This document shows, one piece after another, positions 20,683-27,985 of a DNA stretch of 64,000 bases (positions are counted from its first letter, which is position 1; each line of letters begins with the position of its first letter). Made by a program: the position numbers and the translations under genes. Source of the stretch: an uncultured Parabacteroides sp. (GTDB lineage Bacteria > Bacteroidota > Bacteroidia > Bacteroidales > Tannerellaceae); NCBI GenBank assembly GCA_949296075.1, contig CASFNG010000009.1, forward strand, positions 62,001 to 126,000, written 5' to 3'. The notes beneath the pieces were generated by a model. That model was not told where the DNA came from, did not search any database, and saw only the letters and a program-made list of their open reading frames with translations.

Positions 20683-23600
20683 TTAATGGAAGAGAGCTTT
20701 CTCTTGTTCGTATAAATGTCGGATGTCTTGGTCGGAAAGGGCCGTGCCGAAAATGCGAGTCCTGCTGAAGCGCATCTTGGAGAAGCGGCTGAAAGGCATC
20801 TCCGCGTTGCGCCCTAAGTTCCAAGGAACCTCGGTGGCTTCCAGCTCGCCCGCTACTTGGATTTCCTGCTTCAGCTGTCCGTCTATGTAGATCTTGAGAC
20901 TGTTTCCTGTGCATACGCCCGCTATTTGATGCCATGCCGTGTACCAATCCTCCGGGACTTGGATCTCGCAGACGCCTCTTCCCCAGCCACCCGCGAAGAA
21001 TACTAGCCGTTCCGGTCCTTCCATCTTCATCAGGGTATAATCTCCTTTCGTGAAGAAGTCGGCGTATGCGTGTCTTTGGATCGGTGATTGCGGGGCGATC
21101 CACGTCAGTAGGGTCAATGTTTTCCGGGCTTCCATCAGGCTTCCCGAAGAAGGGAAGGTGAGGTATGCCTGTTCGCCGGTCTCAACATAATCGTCTCCCC
21201 AGCGTAAAGGACCATGAACGATGCCATCGTTGCCAAATCCGGATTGGTCGGGCACCCTATTTGCTTGCCGCTTCGTGAAGTCGAGATCTAAAAGACTACT
21301 CTCCAAAGGGCAGGAATAGGCCTTGAACCGTTTCCCTTGATCTAATATCCGGATGTCGTGAAAACCGGCTTTGTTGGTCGTTAATGGGAAGGAACAAGCG
21401 GTTTCCTCTCCCGGCTCTAAGTGGATCTGTATGGAATAGATCTGCGTGCTGTCCATCCATGCGGTGATTGTTTGGGCAGATTCCCTTCCGGAAATATTCT
21501 GGCAGCGGAAACTGACTCGTAAGGAATCTCCTGCCGCCAATAAGGAGGGTACGGATAGGTCGGTACATACGAACGGACGATCTTCCTTTAAGGTATCAAC
21601 GACTTGGATCGGATAACTCTTGCCTTGGAAGGAAATCTGATGTGCTCCTTCTTTATAGAGCGTGAAAAAGAGGGTATCGGTCGTGCTCTCCCCGGTATCT
21701 AATAAGATGCGTTTGGAGGAGATCATTTGCCCTCCGGAATATAGCTCGGCCACGTATGAGCCGATGGCTCCATCGTTTCGCGCATGGAAGGGGAGCTTGT
21801 TTATATTGCCGGGCTGCTGGATGGATTCCTTGGGAGGCATGGCGGAGACCTTGAACACAGGCTCTCCCGTTGTCTCCGAATAAGGAGGAATCAGCGCATT
21901 ATTCTTTGCCGAGGGTGTGGTGGCATCGAAGAGGATACTTTCTTTTTCCATCCATTCCCGGTGTGAGACAAACCATCTGGAGATGGCTTGCTCTCCCAGA
22001 CGGATCGTGGGCAATTGCCCTTCATCCGGTGCTCCTCCTATCTTGGCGATCCGTAGTTTCACTTGATCCGGCCGATGAATCAGGATCTCGTCGAACAAAG
22101 GATCTGCCAACAGGTACTCACCGGAGACCGGACAGGCCGGGAATATCCCCATAGCGCTGAATACGTACCAGCTCGACATCGAACCCAAATCGTCATTGCC
22201 CGGCAATCCTCCCGGTGTCGGACGGTAGGCTTCCCGCAGCACTTGGCGTACATATTTGCGGGTCAGGTCAGGCCTTCCTGCCCAGGTGAAGAGATAAGGG
22301 TAATGGAAGACCGGCTCGTTGTCGAAGTGGATCTGCCCATTCTCGAAACCAGCGCGCAATCGGCTCACGAAACAGGAATCCCCTCCGTGCAGATGGATCA
22401 GGTCGCGTATATTATGTGGAACGAAATAAGAGGCCGTCCACTTGTTGCTCTCTTGATAGCCCAACTCTCCCGCGTTACGGAGGAAGCGATCTTTCTCGCG
22501 CGGCAATAAGAAAAGGTTTTCCGCGTCATACAGATGGCGATAATTCAACGAGTGCTTAAAGAATGCGCTTCCGTCTTTTCCGATCATCTCGGCGAAACGT
22601 CCTAAAGCCCAGTCGTCATAGGCATATTCAGTTGTGATGCTTACCGACTTTTCCCGCGAGGCAGCCACGAAACCCTGTTCTATGTATTCTTGCCGGAAAG
22701 GCTGCGCTTTGTTGGGAGCTTGGTAGGATAGGAGGGCTTCCCACAGGCGTTCCGCGTCCGTATCGGAGGCATCTTTCAAGAAGGCATCCGCTATAAGAGG
22801 AATATAATGGAGCCCTGTCATGGGAGCAAACGGGAAGTGCCCTTCCTTTGTATGTAAAGCTATCAAAGATCGAACCATCGCCTTTTGCCGTTCCGGTTTC
22901 AGTAGCGATAGTAAAGGGTGCAAGGTCCGGAAAGTATCCCACGGCGAGAAGTTCCCATACATCACCCCTCCCTCAGGATACCAGCCCTTGTATTTCCCGT
23001 CCACGTCCGACAGTATATTCGGGAAGAGAAATGAATGGTACAGAGCCGTGTAGAATTGCCGTAAATCATTCTCGTCTCCAGCTTGGATCGTCACGCAAGA
23101 CAATTCCCGTTCCCAACTGTCGTAAGTCTGTTTCCGCAAGCGATTGAAGTCCCATCCCGGGATCTCCGCCTCCCGGTTCTTCTCGCTTCCCTCAAATCCG
23201 GAGGTCGAGGCTGAGATGGCGACGAGCAATCCTTCCTGGATCTTGCCGCTTGAGAAATGCACGAACGCCGAGTCGTTGCGGAGTTCATACGAGTCATAGG
23301 GCTCTTGGAACCGGATGATCGCGTTCATGTTGCTCGCTTGTATCGTGTATGGATCCCGCATTTGCAATGATCCGCCTCCCGCGACGATGATAGTCGCTCG
23401 ATCCGAGGAGGTAGTGTAGCGGAATAATCCGGATCGGACGGCGGTAGTCATCTCCACACGGTCGCCCGTATTGAAAGAGACAGCATAATATCCCGGCTCG
23501 GCCTTTTCGTGATCGTGTGAGAAAGGCCGTCCTTCGTATCCCTCCGGAAGAGCTTGTATCTCACTGGGCCAGAATATTAAATGTAAATCACCCGCCGAGC

Positions 23601-23892
23601 CGTTCGGGTATCCACTCAAATGCCGGAGGCAGGAGAAGGACCGGATACAGCTGTCCTCGTAGTAGTATCCCACCTCTGAAGGTCGGATACTTGTTTCCGG
23701 GGTGAGCTGGATCATGCCCCAAGGGGCGACCGCTCCGGGGAATGTCCCCCCATAATTGCCCCACAGCGTTGGTACATCGCATTTTCCCGTCCCGATGAAA
23801 GGATCGACGAATCGTGCGTTTTGTCCGTTAGTCCCGGATAAGCCCAGGAAAGAGCATAGAAAAACGCTCCAAAAGTACCTGAATGTATTCAT
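20683..23892 (-). CDS. GH92 alpha-mannosidase with C-terminal LamG-like domain
   Basis: About 1069 residues from the ATG at 23892 (a start 24 nt earlier would add MFFHDSGI ahead of the signal peptide). Signal peptide, then DPFIGTGKCDVPTLWGNYGGTFPGA, an N-terminal beta domain, and the GH92 catalytic (alpha/alpha)6 domain with the family signature GLPGNDDLGSMSSWYVFSAM. A linker with CARDB/Ig-like beta strands (about 690-860) leads to a LamG/concanavalin-like domain (about 880-1065) with DQSGFGNDGIVHGP. GH92 enzymes are calcium-dependent exo-mannosidases on N-glycans or yeast mannan. The N-terminus indicates export; substrate linkage is not decidable by eye. No SusC/D genes are adjacent. Confidence 0.92.
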   Translation of the reverse strand: MNTFRYFWSVFLCSFLGLSGTNGQNARFVDPFIGTGKCDVPTLWGNYGGTFPGAVAPWGMIQLTPETSIRPSEVGYYYEDSCIRSFSCLRHLSGYPNGSAGDLHLIFWPSEIQALPEGYEGRPFSHDHEKAEPGYYAVSFNTGDRVEMTTAVRSGLFRYTTSSDRATIIVAGGGSLQMRDPYTIQASNMNAIIRFQEPYDSYELRNDSAFVHFSSGKIQEGLLVAISASTSGFEGSEKNREAEIPGWDFNRLRKQTYDSWERELSCVTIQAGDENDLRQFYTALYHSFLFPNILSDVDGKYKGWYPEGGVMYGNFSPWDTFRTLHPLLSLLKPERQKAMVRSLIALHTKEGHFPFAPMTGLHYIPLIADAFLKDASDTDAERLWEALLSYQAPNKAQPFRQEYIEQGFVAASREKSVSITTEYAYDDWALGRFAEMIGKDGSAFFKHSLNYRHLYDAENLFLLPREKDRFLRNAGELGYQESNKWTASYFVPHNIRDLIHLHGGDSCFVSRLRAGFENGQIHFDNEPVFHYPYLFTWAGRPDLTRKYVRQVLREAYRPTPGGLPGNDDLGSMSSWYVFSAMGIFPACPVSGEYLLADPLFDEILIHRPDQVKLRIAKIGGAPDEGQLPTIRLGEQAISRWFVSHREWMEKESILFDATTPSAKNNALIPPYSETTGEPVFKVSAMPPKESIQQPGNINKLPFHARNDGAIGSYVAELYSGGQMISSKRILLDTGESTTDTLFFTLYKEGAHQISFQGKSYPIQVVDTLKEDRPFVCTDLSVPSLLAAGDSLRVSFRCQNISGRESAQTITAWMDSTQIYSIQIHLEPGEETACSFPLTTNKAGFHDIRILDQGKRFKAYSCPLESSLLDLDFTKRQANRVPDQSGFGNDGIVHGPLRWGDDYVETGEQAYLTFPSSGSLMEARKTLTLLTWIAPQSPIQRHAYADFFTKGDYTLMKMEGPERLVFFAGGWGRGVCEIQVPEDWYTAWHQIAGVCTGNSLKIYIDGQLKQEIQVAGELEATEVPWNLGRNAEMPFSRFSKMRFSRTRIFGTALSDQDIRHLYEQEKALFH

Positions 23893-23959
23893 TATACCGC
23901 TATCGTGAAAAAACATAACCCCATTCGTGTAGATGGGAAGACCCTGTTATATATGTAGC

Positions 23960-23967
23960 AAATATAC
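23960..23967 (-). promoter_or_regulatory. -7 element of the GH92 promoter
   Basis: The minus strand reads TATATTTG, a perfect TAnnTTTG, about 70 nt before the GH92 start. No TTTG is present at the usual -33 distance. Confidence 0.5.
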
Positions 23968-24060
23968 GAAAAAATCGGGACATACGGCGGACGTATGTTT
24001 GTTTCCGATGATGGGGACGTCTTTTCATCCGTATCTACGGATATACAAGGGACGTGGGAT

Positions 24061-24101
24061 AAAAAACAAGAGTCAAGATGCCTTTCCATACATCTTGACT
24101 C
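24061..24101 (-). terminator. Terminator of the tRNA-Thr gene
   Basis: On the minus strand GAGTCAAGATG pairs perfectly with CATCTTGACTC (11 bp), followed by TTGTTTTTT. It lies just after the tRNA-Thr 3' end, so it is probably the original host terminator of that tRNA. Confidence 0.85.
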
Positions 24102-24113
24102 CTTTAAGAAGAG

Positions 24114-24155
24114 AGCCGAAAGCCGGACTTGAACCGGCGACCTACGCATTACGAA
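24114..24155 (-). pseudogene. 3' half of tRNA-Thr (CGT): phage attachment site
   Basis: The minus strand carries a normal tRNA 3' half: anticodon loop TTCGTAA (24155-24149, anticodon CGT), stem strand TGCGT, variable loop AGGTC, T arm GCCGG-TTCAAGT-CCGGC, acceptor strand TTTCGGC and discriminator T at 24114. Upstream of the loop the expected partner ACGCA is replaced by ACACC, and there is no D arm with the conserved bases. The tRNA is therefore cut at the anticodon loop, a common tyrosine-integrase crossover point. The 5' half should lie at the far end of the prophage. A GCCGATA at 24190-24184 can pair 6 of 7 with the acceptor strand, which may be chance. Confidence 0.75.
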
Positions 24156-24286
24156 GGTGTCCCGTAAACGCGTCTTGATCGGTTATCGGCCAACTTGATA
24201 GACCCGCGCTAATCTTGGTCCGCGACAAACACCACGACAAACGAGCCATCCTGTTAGGGACGTGTGCCGCTGGTTAATAATTATAT
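24156..24286. other. Attachment-arm region of the prophage
   Basis: No gene. Two copies of CGACAAAC, at 24223-24230 and 24234-24241 (11-bp spacing, about one helical turn), look like possible arm-type integrase or excisionase sites; this is inference. Confidence 0.3.
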
Positions 24287-25129
24287 TTATGATTCATATT
24301 TATTTAAAATATCCAACAATTCAGGTTGATATATTTTCTCTATCGTGAAGCCTTCTAATAGTAGTTGTTCTATCTTCTCTATTTTCTTCGGCCCAGGATC
24401 CTTCCCTATCATCACGAAATCTGTTTTTTTACCAATGGACGTATCTATATCCGCTCCCATCCTTTTCAATTTATTGGCGAGCTCTTTTCTGTCGATGGAG
24501 AACAATCCGGTTATGACTACTTTCTTGTTGTAGAACGGATTGTCTGGATTGGCATTTGACAGATCCTTTTTAAGGACTTCCCCATGTAGTTGCTCATGGT
24601 ATCCTTCGCCTATGTAGATGTTCTGTCTTTCCTTATACGTCTGGGGCGCAATATCATTCAAGTAATTAAGATAGAATATGGCGCAACACTCAGCGTCGAA
24701 TAATGCGTCATGGTGACCACTTGTATCTATGCCGAACTCATTGCACAAGTCCTCAAGATTTGCTCCGTATATCTGATATGTGCAAGTGAACTCTCCTATG
24801 CCATCCGGGGATATTCCGTAATGATCCAAATTGCGATATAATACGTCTCTATCGAAACTCGCGTTGTGAGCCACTATGGTATTCGTTGAGAAATATCCTT
24901 TTATCTTCTCCCATACGACATCGAACGTGTCACAATATTTCGTGTCTTCCGGGGTTATGTGGTGTATCCTGATCGTATCCCATTTATATTCATTAGCTGG
25001 AGGCTGTATGAGGTAAGAATGTTTTTCCGTGATTACGCCATTTTTTACGACCACTATCCCCACCTGACAAGCCTTCTTGTCGTAAGTGGCCGTCTCAAAA
25101 TCTACCGCCGTGAAGTTAATTGGATTCAT
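24287..25129 (-). CDS. DEDD 3'-5' exonuclease with C-terminal BRCT domain
   Basis: 280 residues. Residues 1-160 are a DnaQ-like exonuclease: Asp10 and Glu12 in VDFET, Asp93 in NASFDRD, His140 and Asp145 in GHHDALFDA, the DEDDh set. A BRCT domain occupies about 197-278 (NKKVVITGLFSIDRKELAN), resembling the ligase/RFC type that binds DNA ends. The start overlaps the stop of the next upstream gene by 14 nt. It is the last gene of the repressor operon, so it should be made in the lysogen. AT-rich relative to the rest of the prophage. Could act in DNA repair, exclusion or defence; undecided. Confidence 0.88.
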   Translation of the reverse strand: MNPINFTAVDFETATYDKKACQVGIVVVKNGVITEKHSYLIQPPANEYKWDTIRIHHITPEDTKYCDTFDVVWEKIKGYFSTNTIVAHNASFDRDVLYRNLDHYGISPDGIGEFTCTYQIYGANLEDLCNEFGIDTSGHHDALFDAECCAIFYLNYLNDIAPQTYKERQNIYIGEGYHEQLHGEVLKKDLSNANPDNPFYNKKVVITGLFSIDRKELANKLKRMGADIDTSIGKKTDFVMIGKDPGPKKIEKIEQLLLEGFTIEKIYQPELLDILNKYES

Positions 25130-25877
25130 ATTTATTTATTAGATCTAAGGTTATGTTATCATGTACACGTTCGGATCTATCCTTCGCAAAATCCATGAAC
25201 TCCGCCTCACGTATGAATTTGTAATTGAACTTCTCGGATTTGGATTTATTGTAAGTGTCCTCTATTAAAAGGATCAAATCATCTTTAACCCCTTTACGTA
25301 ATTGTTCGATAGTCGATTTGTCAAGCATGATGTAATCCGTATCGTAGGGATCAAATGTCGGGCGTGCCGATCCTGCCAGATTCCCTATGATCTGCCATAA
25401 CAAATGTATGTTTACGTCATTCCTATATACGAATATTTCCCTATTGCCAAGGCAATGAGTTATACCATCTTCACTTATCTTTTTCAGGCATCTATATTTA
25501 GGGTCGAATATAAAGTCATAATCAATAATCACTTTTTTTGTGACCTTGGGGAATGAGAAAGAAATGTTTCTCTTTTCCAAAATATCAATAAGGTCTTTTT
25601 CCGTGATCCGGGGAATATCAAATCCATCATGCTTAAGGATGTCTAACTTCTCTATATCTTTATCTTTGGGTTCTGCGCCCATAACCACGACATTTGAGTC
25701 CTTGGATAAGGTCGTTTTTTTATCGCCTCCATATTTGACTATTTTCTTTGTGAGTTCGCTTTTCTTGGCCGTAAAATTGCCTATTAAGGCGAATCTTATG
25801 CCTGTAAGGAAACGTGTGTTTGTTTTCTCATTGCCGGGATCTTTTTCGGCAAATAAGTCGAGTATCGTATTTTTCAT
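25116..25877 (-). CDS. BRCT-domain protein
   Basis: 253 residues. A BRCT domain at about 22-103 (TGIRFALIGNFTAKKSELTK ... ITEKDLIDIL) is followed by about 150 residues I do not recognise, mixed alpha/beta with many Lys and Asp. Its BRCT resembles that of the downstream exonuclease, so the pair may work together at DNA ends. Second gene of the leftward operon, 24 nt after the repressor stop. AT-rich. Confidence 0.8.
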   Translation of the reverse strand: MKNTILDLFAEKDPGNEKTNTRFLTGIRFALIGNFTAKKSELTKKIVKYGGDKKTTLSKDSNVVVMGAEPKDKDIEKLDILKHDGFDIPRITEKDLIDILEKRNISFSFPKVTKKVIIDYDFIFDPKYRCLKKISEDGITHCLGNREIFVYRNDVNIHLLWQIIGNLAGSARPTFDPYDTDYIMLDKSTIEQLRKGVKDDLILLIEDTYNKSKSEKFNYKFIREAEFMDFAKDRSERVHDNITLDLINKYESN

Positions 25878-25901
25878 GGTTTATTTGTTTCATTATTATG
25901 A

Positions 25902-26570
25902 TTATTTCATCGTATTCATCCGTATGCTCACCTTGACCAACGCCATAGCGTTGATGGAGCTGATAGGTATATCCATCGGGTCGTGGTGCGGGTTATAGCT
26001 GACCAATTTGAGGTACCTGTCCTTATCGGACTTATTGACGTACTTCACCGTCAGGTACTCATCTCCGTCAAGCTCGAATGAGATGAGGTATATCTCACCC
26101 TTTATCGCGTTCTCGAAGTCGTGGATTTCCTTGTACGCTATTATGTCGCCCGATTTCAGCAGGGGATACATGGAATCCCCCTTCACGTAAACCGCCCCGT
26201 CGCACTTCGGTATGTCGGGGATGCTGATCTTCCCCAATATGTTCTGGGACTTGTCGCCTAACAGCGTCTTCAGGTTCGCCGCTGCGCTGATGTCGTACAA
26301 GATGACTTCCCGATTCGATAGCGGCTCCGGGATCTTCGGGTGATTAAGCAAGTTGACCTCAGAAGGAGATCTAAGCATCTCCCCTCTTCCGGTTATAAGC
26401 CAGTCTGGAGATACATCCTCAAATCGAAGAACAAATTCTTCTGCTCTATCCATTGATATACTAATCGGTTTAGTCAATGCTCCTTTTGACCAACCTAATT
26501 CCTCTTCCGCAGAAGTTGGACTAATACCTTTATATTCAAGGTATTCATAAATTCTCTTCTTTGTACTCAT
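25902..26570 (-). CDS. LexA/CI-type phage repressor with S24 peptidase domain
   Basis: 222 residues. The N-terminal 65 residues are a helix-turn-helix of the CI type (RIYEYLEYKGISPTSAEEEL, GWSKGALTKPISIS). The C-terminal S24 domain has the nucleophile Ser133 in KGDSMYP and the catalytic Lys176 in YLTVKYV. A standard Ala-Gly cleavage bond is not obvious; SAAANL near 95-100 is the nearest candidate. It should hold the prophage silent and give way on DNA damage. Divergent from the lytic genes across two palindromic operators. Confidence 0.93.
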   Translation of the reverse strand: MSTKKRIYEYLEYKGISPTSAEEELGWSKGALTKPISISMDRAEEFVLRFEDVSPDWLITGRGEMLRSPSEVNLLNHPKIPEPLSNREVILYDISAAANLKTLLGDKSQNILGKISIPDIPKCDGAVYVKGDSMYPLLKSGDIIAYKEIHDFENAIKGEIYLISFELDGDEYLTVKYVNKSDKDRYLKLVSYNPHHDPMDIPISSINAMALVKVSIRMNTMK

Positions 26571-26598
26571 ACCACATGGAGTTAAAAGATATTAAATT

Positions 26599-26614
26599 GA
26601 AGAATATTTTCTTC
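26599..26614. promoter_or_regulatory. Repressor operator 1 (imperfect)
   Basis: GAAGAATATTTTCTTC, a 16-bp palindrome with one mismatch, identical in half-sites to the perfect copy 31 bp away. It lies nearer the repressor gene and so may control its own promoter. Confidence 0.7.
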
Positions 26615-26626
26615 TTTTCTTAATTA

Positions 26627-26653
26627 TTTGAAGAATATATTCTTCTATATTTG
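26627..26653 (+). promoter_or_regulatory. Lytic promoter overlapped by operator 2
   Basis: A perfect 16-bp palindrome GAAGAATATATTCTTC occupies 26630-26645. It is flanked by TTTG at 26627-26630 and a perfect -7 box TATATTTG at 26646-26653. Spacing between boxes is 15 nt, shorter than usual. Repressor bound here would cover the promoter, the classical arrangement for silencing rightward lytic transcription. Confidence 0.75.
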
Positions 26654-26657
26654 CATC

Positions 26658-26696
26658 GTGATTAGTCGCAAGAGCGTTGCAAACCGCAACTATCAC
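26658..26696 (+). other. Leader hairpin of the early transcript
   Basis: GTGAT-T-AGT pairs with ACTATCAC, and inside it GTTGC/GCAAC form a second possible stem around AAACC. It begins immediately after the lytic -7 box, so it would be at the very 5' end of the early mRNA; it might stabilise the RNA or act as an antiterminator or regulator site. Confidence 0.4.
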
Positions 26697-26726
26697 GGGT
26701 GAACAACAAATTTAGATATAAAAAAC

Positions 26727-26924
26727 ATGAGGACAAAGAAGAGACCGATAATAATTGTCCCCTTCGGGAGCAGGACGAGAATGACGAAAGAACTCGGCGT
26801 GTCTATGGAGACAGTGCGGAAGGCGTTGAAGTATATCACCGATTCCGAGGAGGCCGTGAGGATAAGGAGAGAGGCGTTGACCAACTACGGGGGCACGGAG
26901 GTAGAGATAAACGTAAAAGCGTGA
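26727..26924 (+). CDS. Small HTH protein, Cro-like position
   Basis: 65 residues, basic, with a helix-turn-helix pattern TRMTKELGVSMETVRKALKY near 17-36. First gene of the rightward early transcript, where Cro-type regulators sit. The specific family is not clear. Confidence 0.75.
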   Translation: MRTKKRPIIIVPFGSRTRMTKELGVSMETVRKALKYITDSEEAVRIRREALTNYGGTEVEINVKA

Positions 26925-26928
26925 TGCC

Positions 26929-27165
26929 ATGATCCCCCAGAACCCGCATATAGTGAAGAGCCTTGAGCATCTTGAGGACATCTATTCCGCCCTCAGGAAG
27001 AACAACATTACCCTGTCGAAATCGGAGGCGATGAAGATCGTGGGCGGAAGGTACGTGTTGGAGAGGCTTGTCAGATCCAACAAGATCCGGGCGGTCGAGC
27101 AGAATCAGGCGGGCAGGAAATGGAGATGCGTGGCGGAGGACGTGTTCCGCTACGCCAAGGGGTGA
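26929..27165 (+). CDS. Small DNA-binding-like protein
   Basis: 78 residues. The middle TLSKSEAMKIVGGRYVLERL followed by VRSNKIRAVE and RKWRCVAEDVFRYAKG looks like a winged-helix or excisionase-type DNA-binding fold. It follows the Cro-like gene by 4 nt and is the last gene before the RNA-rich gap. Function unassigned. Confidence 0.7.
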   Translation: MIPQNPHIVKSLEHLEDIYSALRKNNITLSKSEAMKIVGGRYVLERLVRSNKIRAVEQNQAGRKWRCVAEDVFRYAKG

Positions 27166-27225
27166 CGGCCTCGCGGATCCCCTGATGGGGTGGCCGAGAT
27201 CCGGGTTCGATCCCCGGTGGCCGAC
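27166..27225 (+). ncRNA. tRNA-like element A
   Basis: Starts directly after the upstream stop codon. CGGCC (27166-27170) can pair with GGCCG (27219-27223) as a shortened acceptor stem. Inside are a CCCC-TGAT-GGGG hairpin (27179-27190) and a perfect T arm CCGGG-TTCGATC-CCCGG (27201-27217) with the canonical T-loop sequence. TGGCCGAG at 27191-27198 resembles the 5' part of Ser/Leu tRNAs. No proper anticodon arm or CCA. Too short for a tRNA. Confidence 0.4.
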
Positions 27226-27248
27226 AGATGACAGATCTTTGACATATT

Positions 27249-27429
27249 GGATCCGCTTGGGCGTTTTCCCCGATAGTCACGGGGCTCGCCCGAGTATCCG
27301 GCACGAATAAAGCCCGGGAGCCCGTTGGGGCGACGATCGGGCAAGGGTGCCGGTGACACGAGCATAAGCGTCCGCCCCCGACGTAAGGGTATCCTCGCAT
27401 TGGTTGGTAAACAAAAATGCGGTGGACGT
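27249..27429 (+). ncRNA. Highly structured non-coding block
   Basis: Three strong stems in a row. Stem 1 (27249-27299): GGAT/ATCC, CTTGGGCG/CGCCCGAG, CCCCG/CGGGG. Stem 2 (27298-27353): CCGGCAC/GTGCCGG, GCCCG/CGGGC, GCCC/GGGC. Stem 3 (27368-27429): GCGTCC/GGACGT and CGCATT/AATGCG. All are GC-rich and nested, and no plausible protein frame covers them. This looks like a phage structured RNA of the large ornate kind; no known family was recognised by eye. Confidence 0.45.
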
Positions 27430-27440
27430 ACAATAATAAT

Positions 27441-27484
27441 CCCGGCATGGCCTTCAGAGCCTACCCTTTGATGGGGTGCCGGGC
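27441..27484 (+). ncRNA. tRNA-like element B (44 nt, no D arm)
   Basis: CCCGGCA pairs with TGCCGGG (27441-27447 / 27477-27483). Within it are a 3-bp GGC/GCC stem closing the 7-nt loop CTTCAGA, and a CCC/GGG stem closing TTTGAT(G), which resembles a T loop. The layout acceptor - anticodon-like arm - T-like arm matches a D-armless miniature tRNA. If the 7-nt loop were an anticodon loop, the anticodon would be TCA, reading UGA. The short stems make this tentative. Confidence 0.3.
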
Positions 27485-27491
27485 ACGACAA

Positions 27492-27591
27492 GGTCGCCAA
27501 GCGCAATGTTTAATTTAAATGATTAGTAACCACTTGTGATAACGATAGCGAAATCAGGGCTTCTCGCGGGGTTCGATCCCTCGGGCGACCA
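27492..27591 (+). ncRNA. tRNA-like element C (100 nt)
   Basis: GGTCGCC (27492-27498) pairs perfectly over 7 bp with GGCGACC (27584-27590), directly preceded by a T arm CGGGG-TTCGATC-CCTCG (27567-27583) and followed by discriminator A. That is the exact tRNA acceptor/T-arm geometry. The 68 nt between is AT-rich and does not fold into standard D and anticodon arms. No CCA. It may be a tRNA with an insertion or a deliberate mimic. Confidence 0.5.
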
Positions 27592-27636
27592 CACTGTTCG
27601 AGTTTTTAGCAATATTCATTTGTGAAGTAGTTATAC

Positions 27637-27669
27637 GGATCCCATGAGCCGCCGTGAGGCGACGGATCC
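27637..27669 (+). other. Hairpin upstream of terminator
   Basis: GGATCC at 27637-27642 and 27664-27669 can pair, with an inner GCC-GTGA-GGC stem. It may be a processing or stability element of the RNA-rich region. The rest of 27592-27708 shows no gene. Confidence 0.35.
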
Positions 27670-27708
27670 TTGTTTCACACTTTTGATTTCGAATTGACAA
27701 AATCAATC

Positions 27709-27746
27709 GGAGCCCCGTCCGCGACGGATACGGGCTCCCTTCTTTT
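27709..27746 (+). terminator. Terminator ending the RNA-rich region
   Basis: GGAGCCC pairs with GGGCTCC, with an inner CGTC-CGC-GACG stem, followed by CTTCTTTT. It separates the non-coding block from the next early genes, or acts as an antitermination checkpoint. Confidence 0.7.
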
Positions 27747-27772
27747 CGGAAACAATTTAAATCAATATACGT

Positions 27773-27964
27773 ATGAGAAAGTTATTGGCGTTGCTGGCCA
27801 TAGGCGGGTTATTGTACCTGTCCCGGCTGGAGTACGAGATGGAGGCGGACGAGCTGGCCGCCGAGCGTGAGATGGTGGCCCAATCTGAGCGGGCGGCAGT
27901 GGCCGACAGCCTCGGCCTCACCGGGCAGGACTGGTTGGACTACGTGAACGGATATGAGGAGTGA
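27773..27964 (+). CDS. Small membrane-anchored protein
   Basis: 63 residues; hydrophobic N-terminus MRKLLALLAIGGLLYL, then an acidic helix (EYEMEADELAAEREM) and SLGLTGQDWLDYVNGYEE. A single membrane anchor with a cytoplasmic or periplasmic acidic helix. No known function. Confidence 0.65.
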   Translation: MRKLLALLAIGGLLYLSRLEYEMEADELAAEREMVAQSERAAVADSLGLTGQDWLDYVNGYEE

Positions 27965-27985
27965 TAATCCCTAAGACGATAGGAT

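Noticed and set aside
24114..24190. Complete functional tRNA-Thr
   Set aside because: The 5' half lacks a D arm and conserved bases and only 3 of 5 anticodon-stem pairs form; better read as a 3' half at an att site.
27071..27506. Overlapping minus-strand ORFs of 118-125 codons in the RNA-rich gap
   Set aside because: Pro/Arg-rich translations with no ribosome binding sites, on the strand opposite the early transcript, produced by GC-rich stems.
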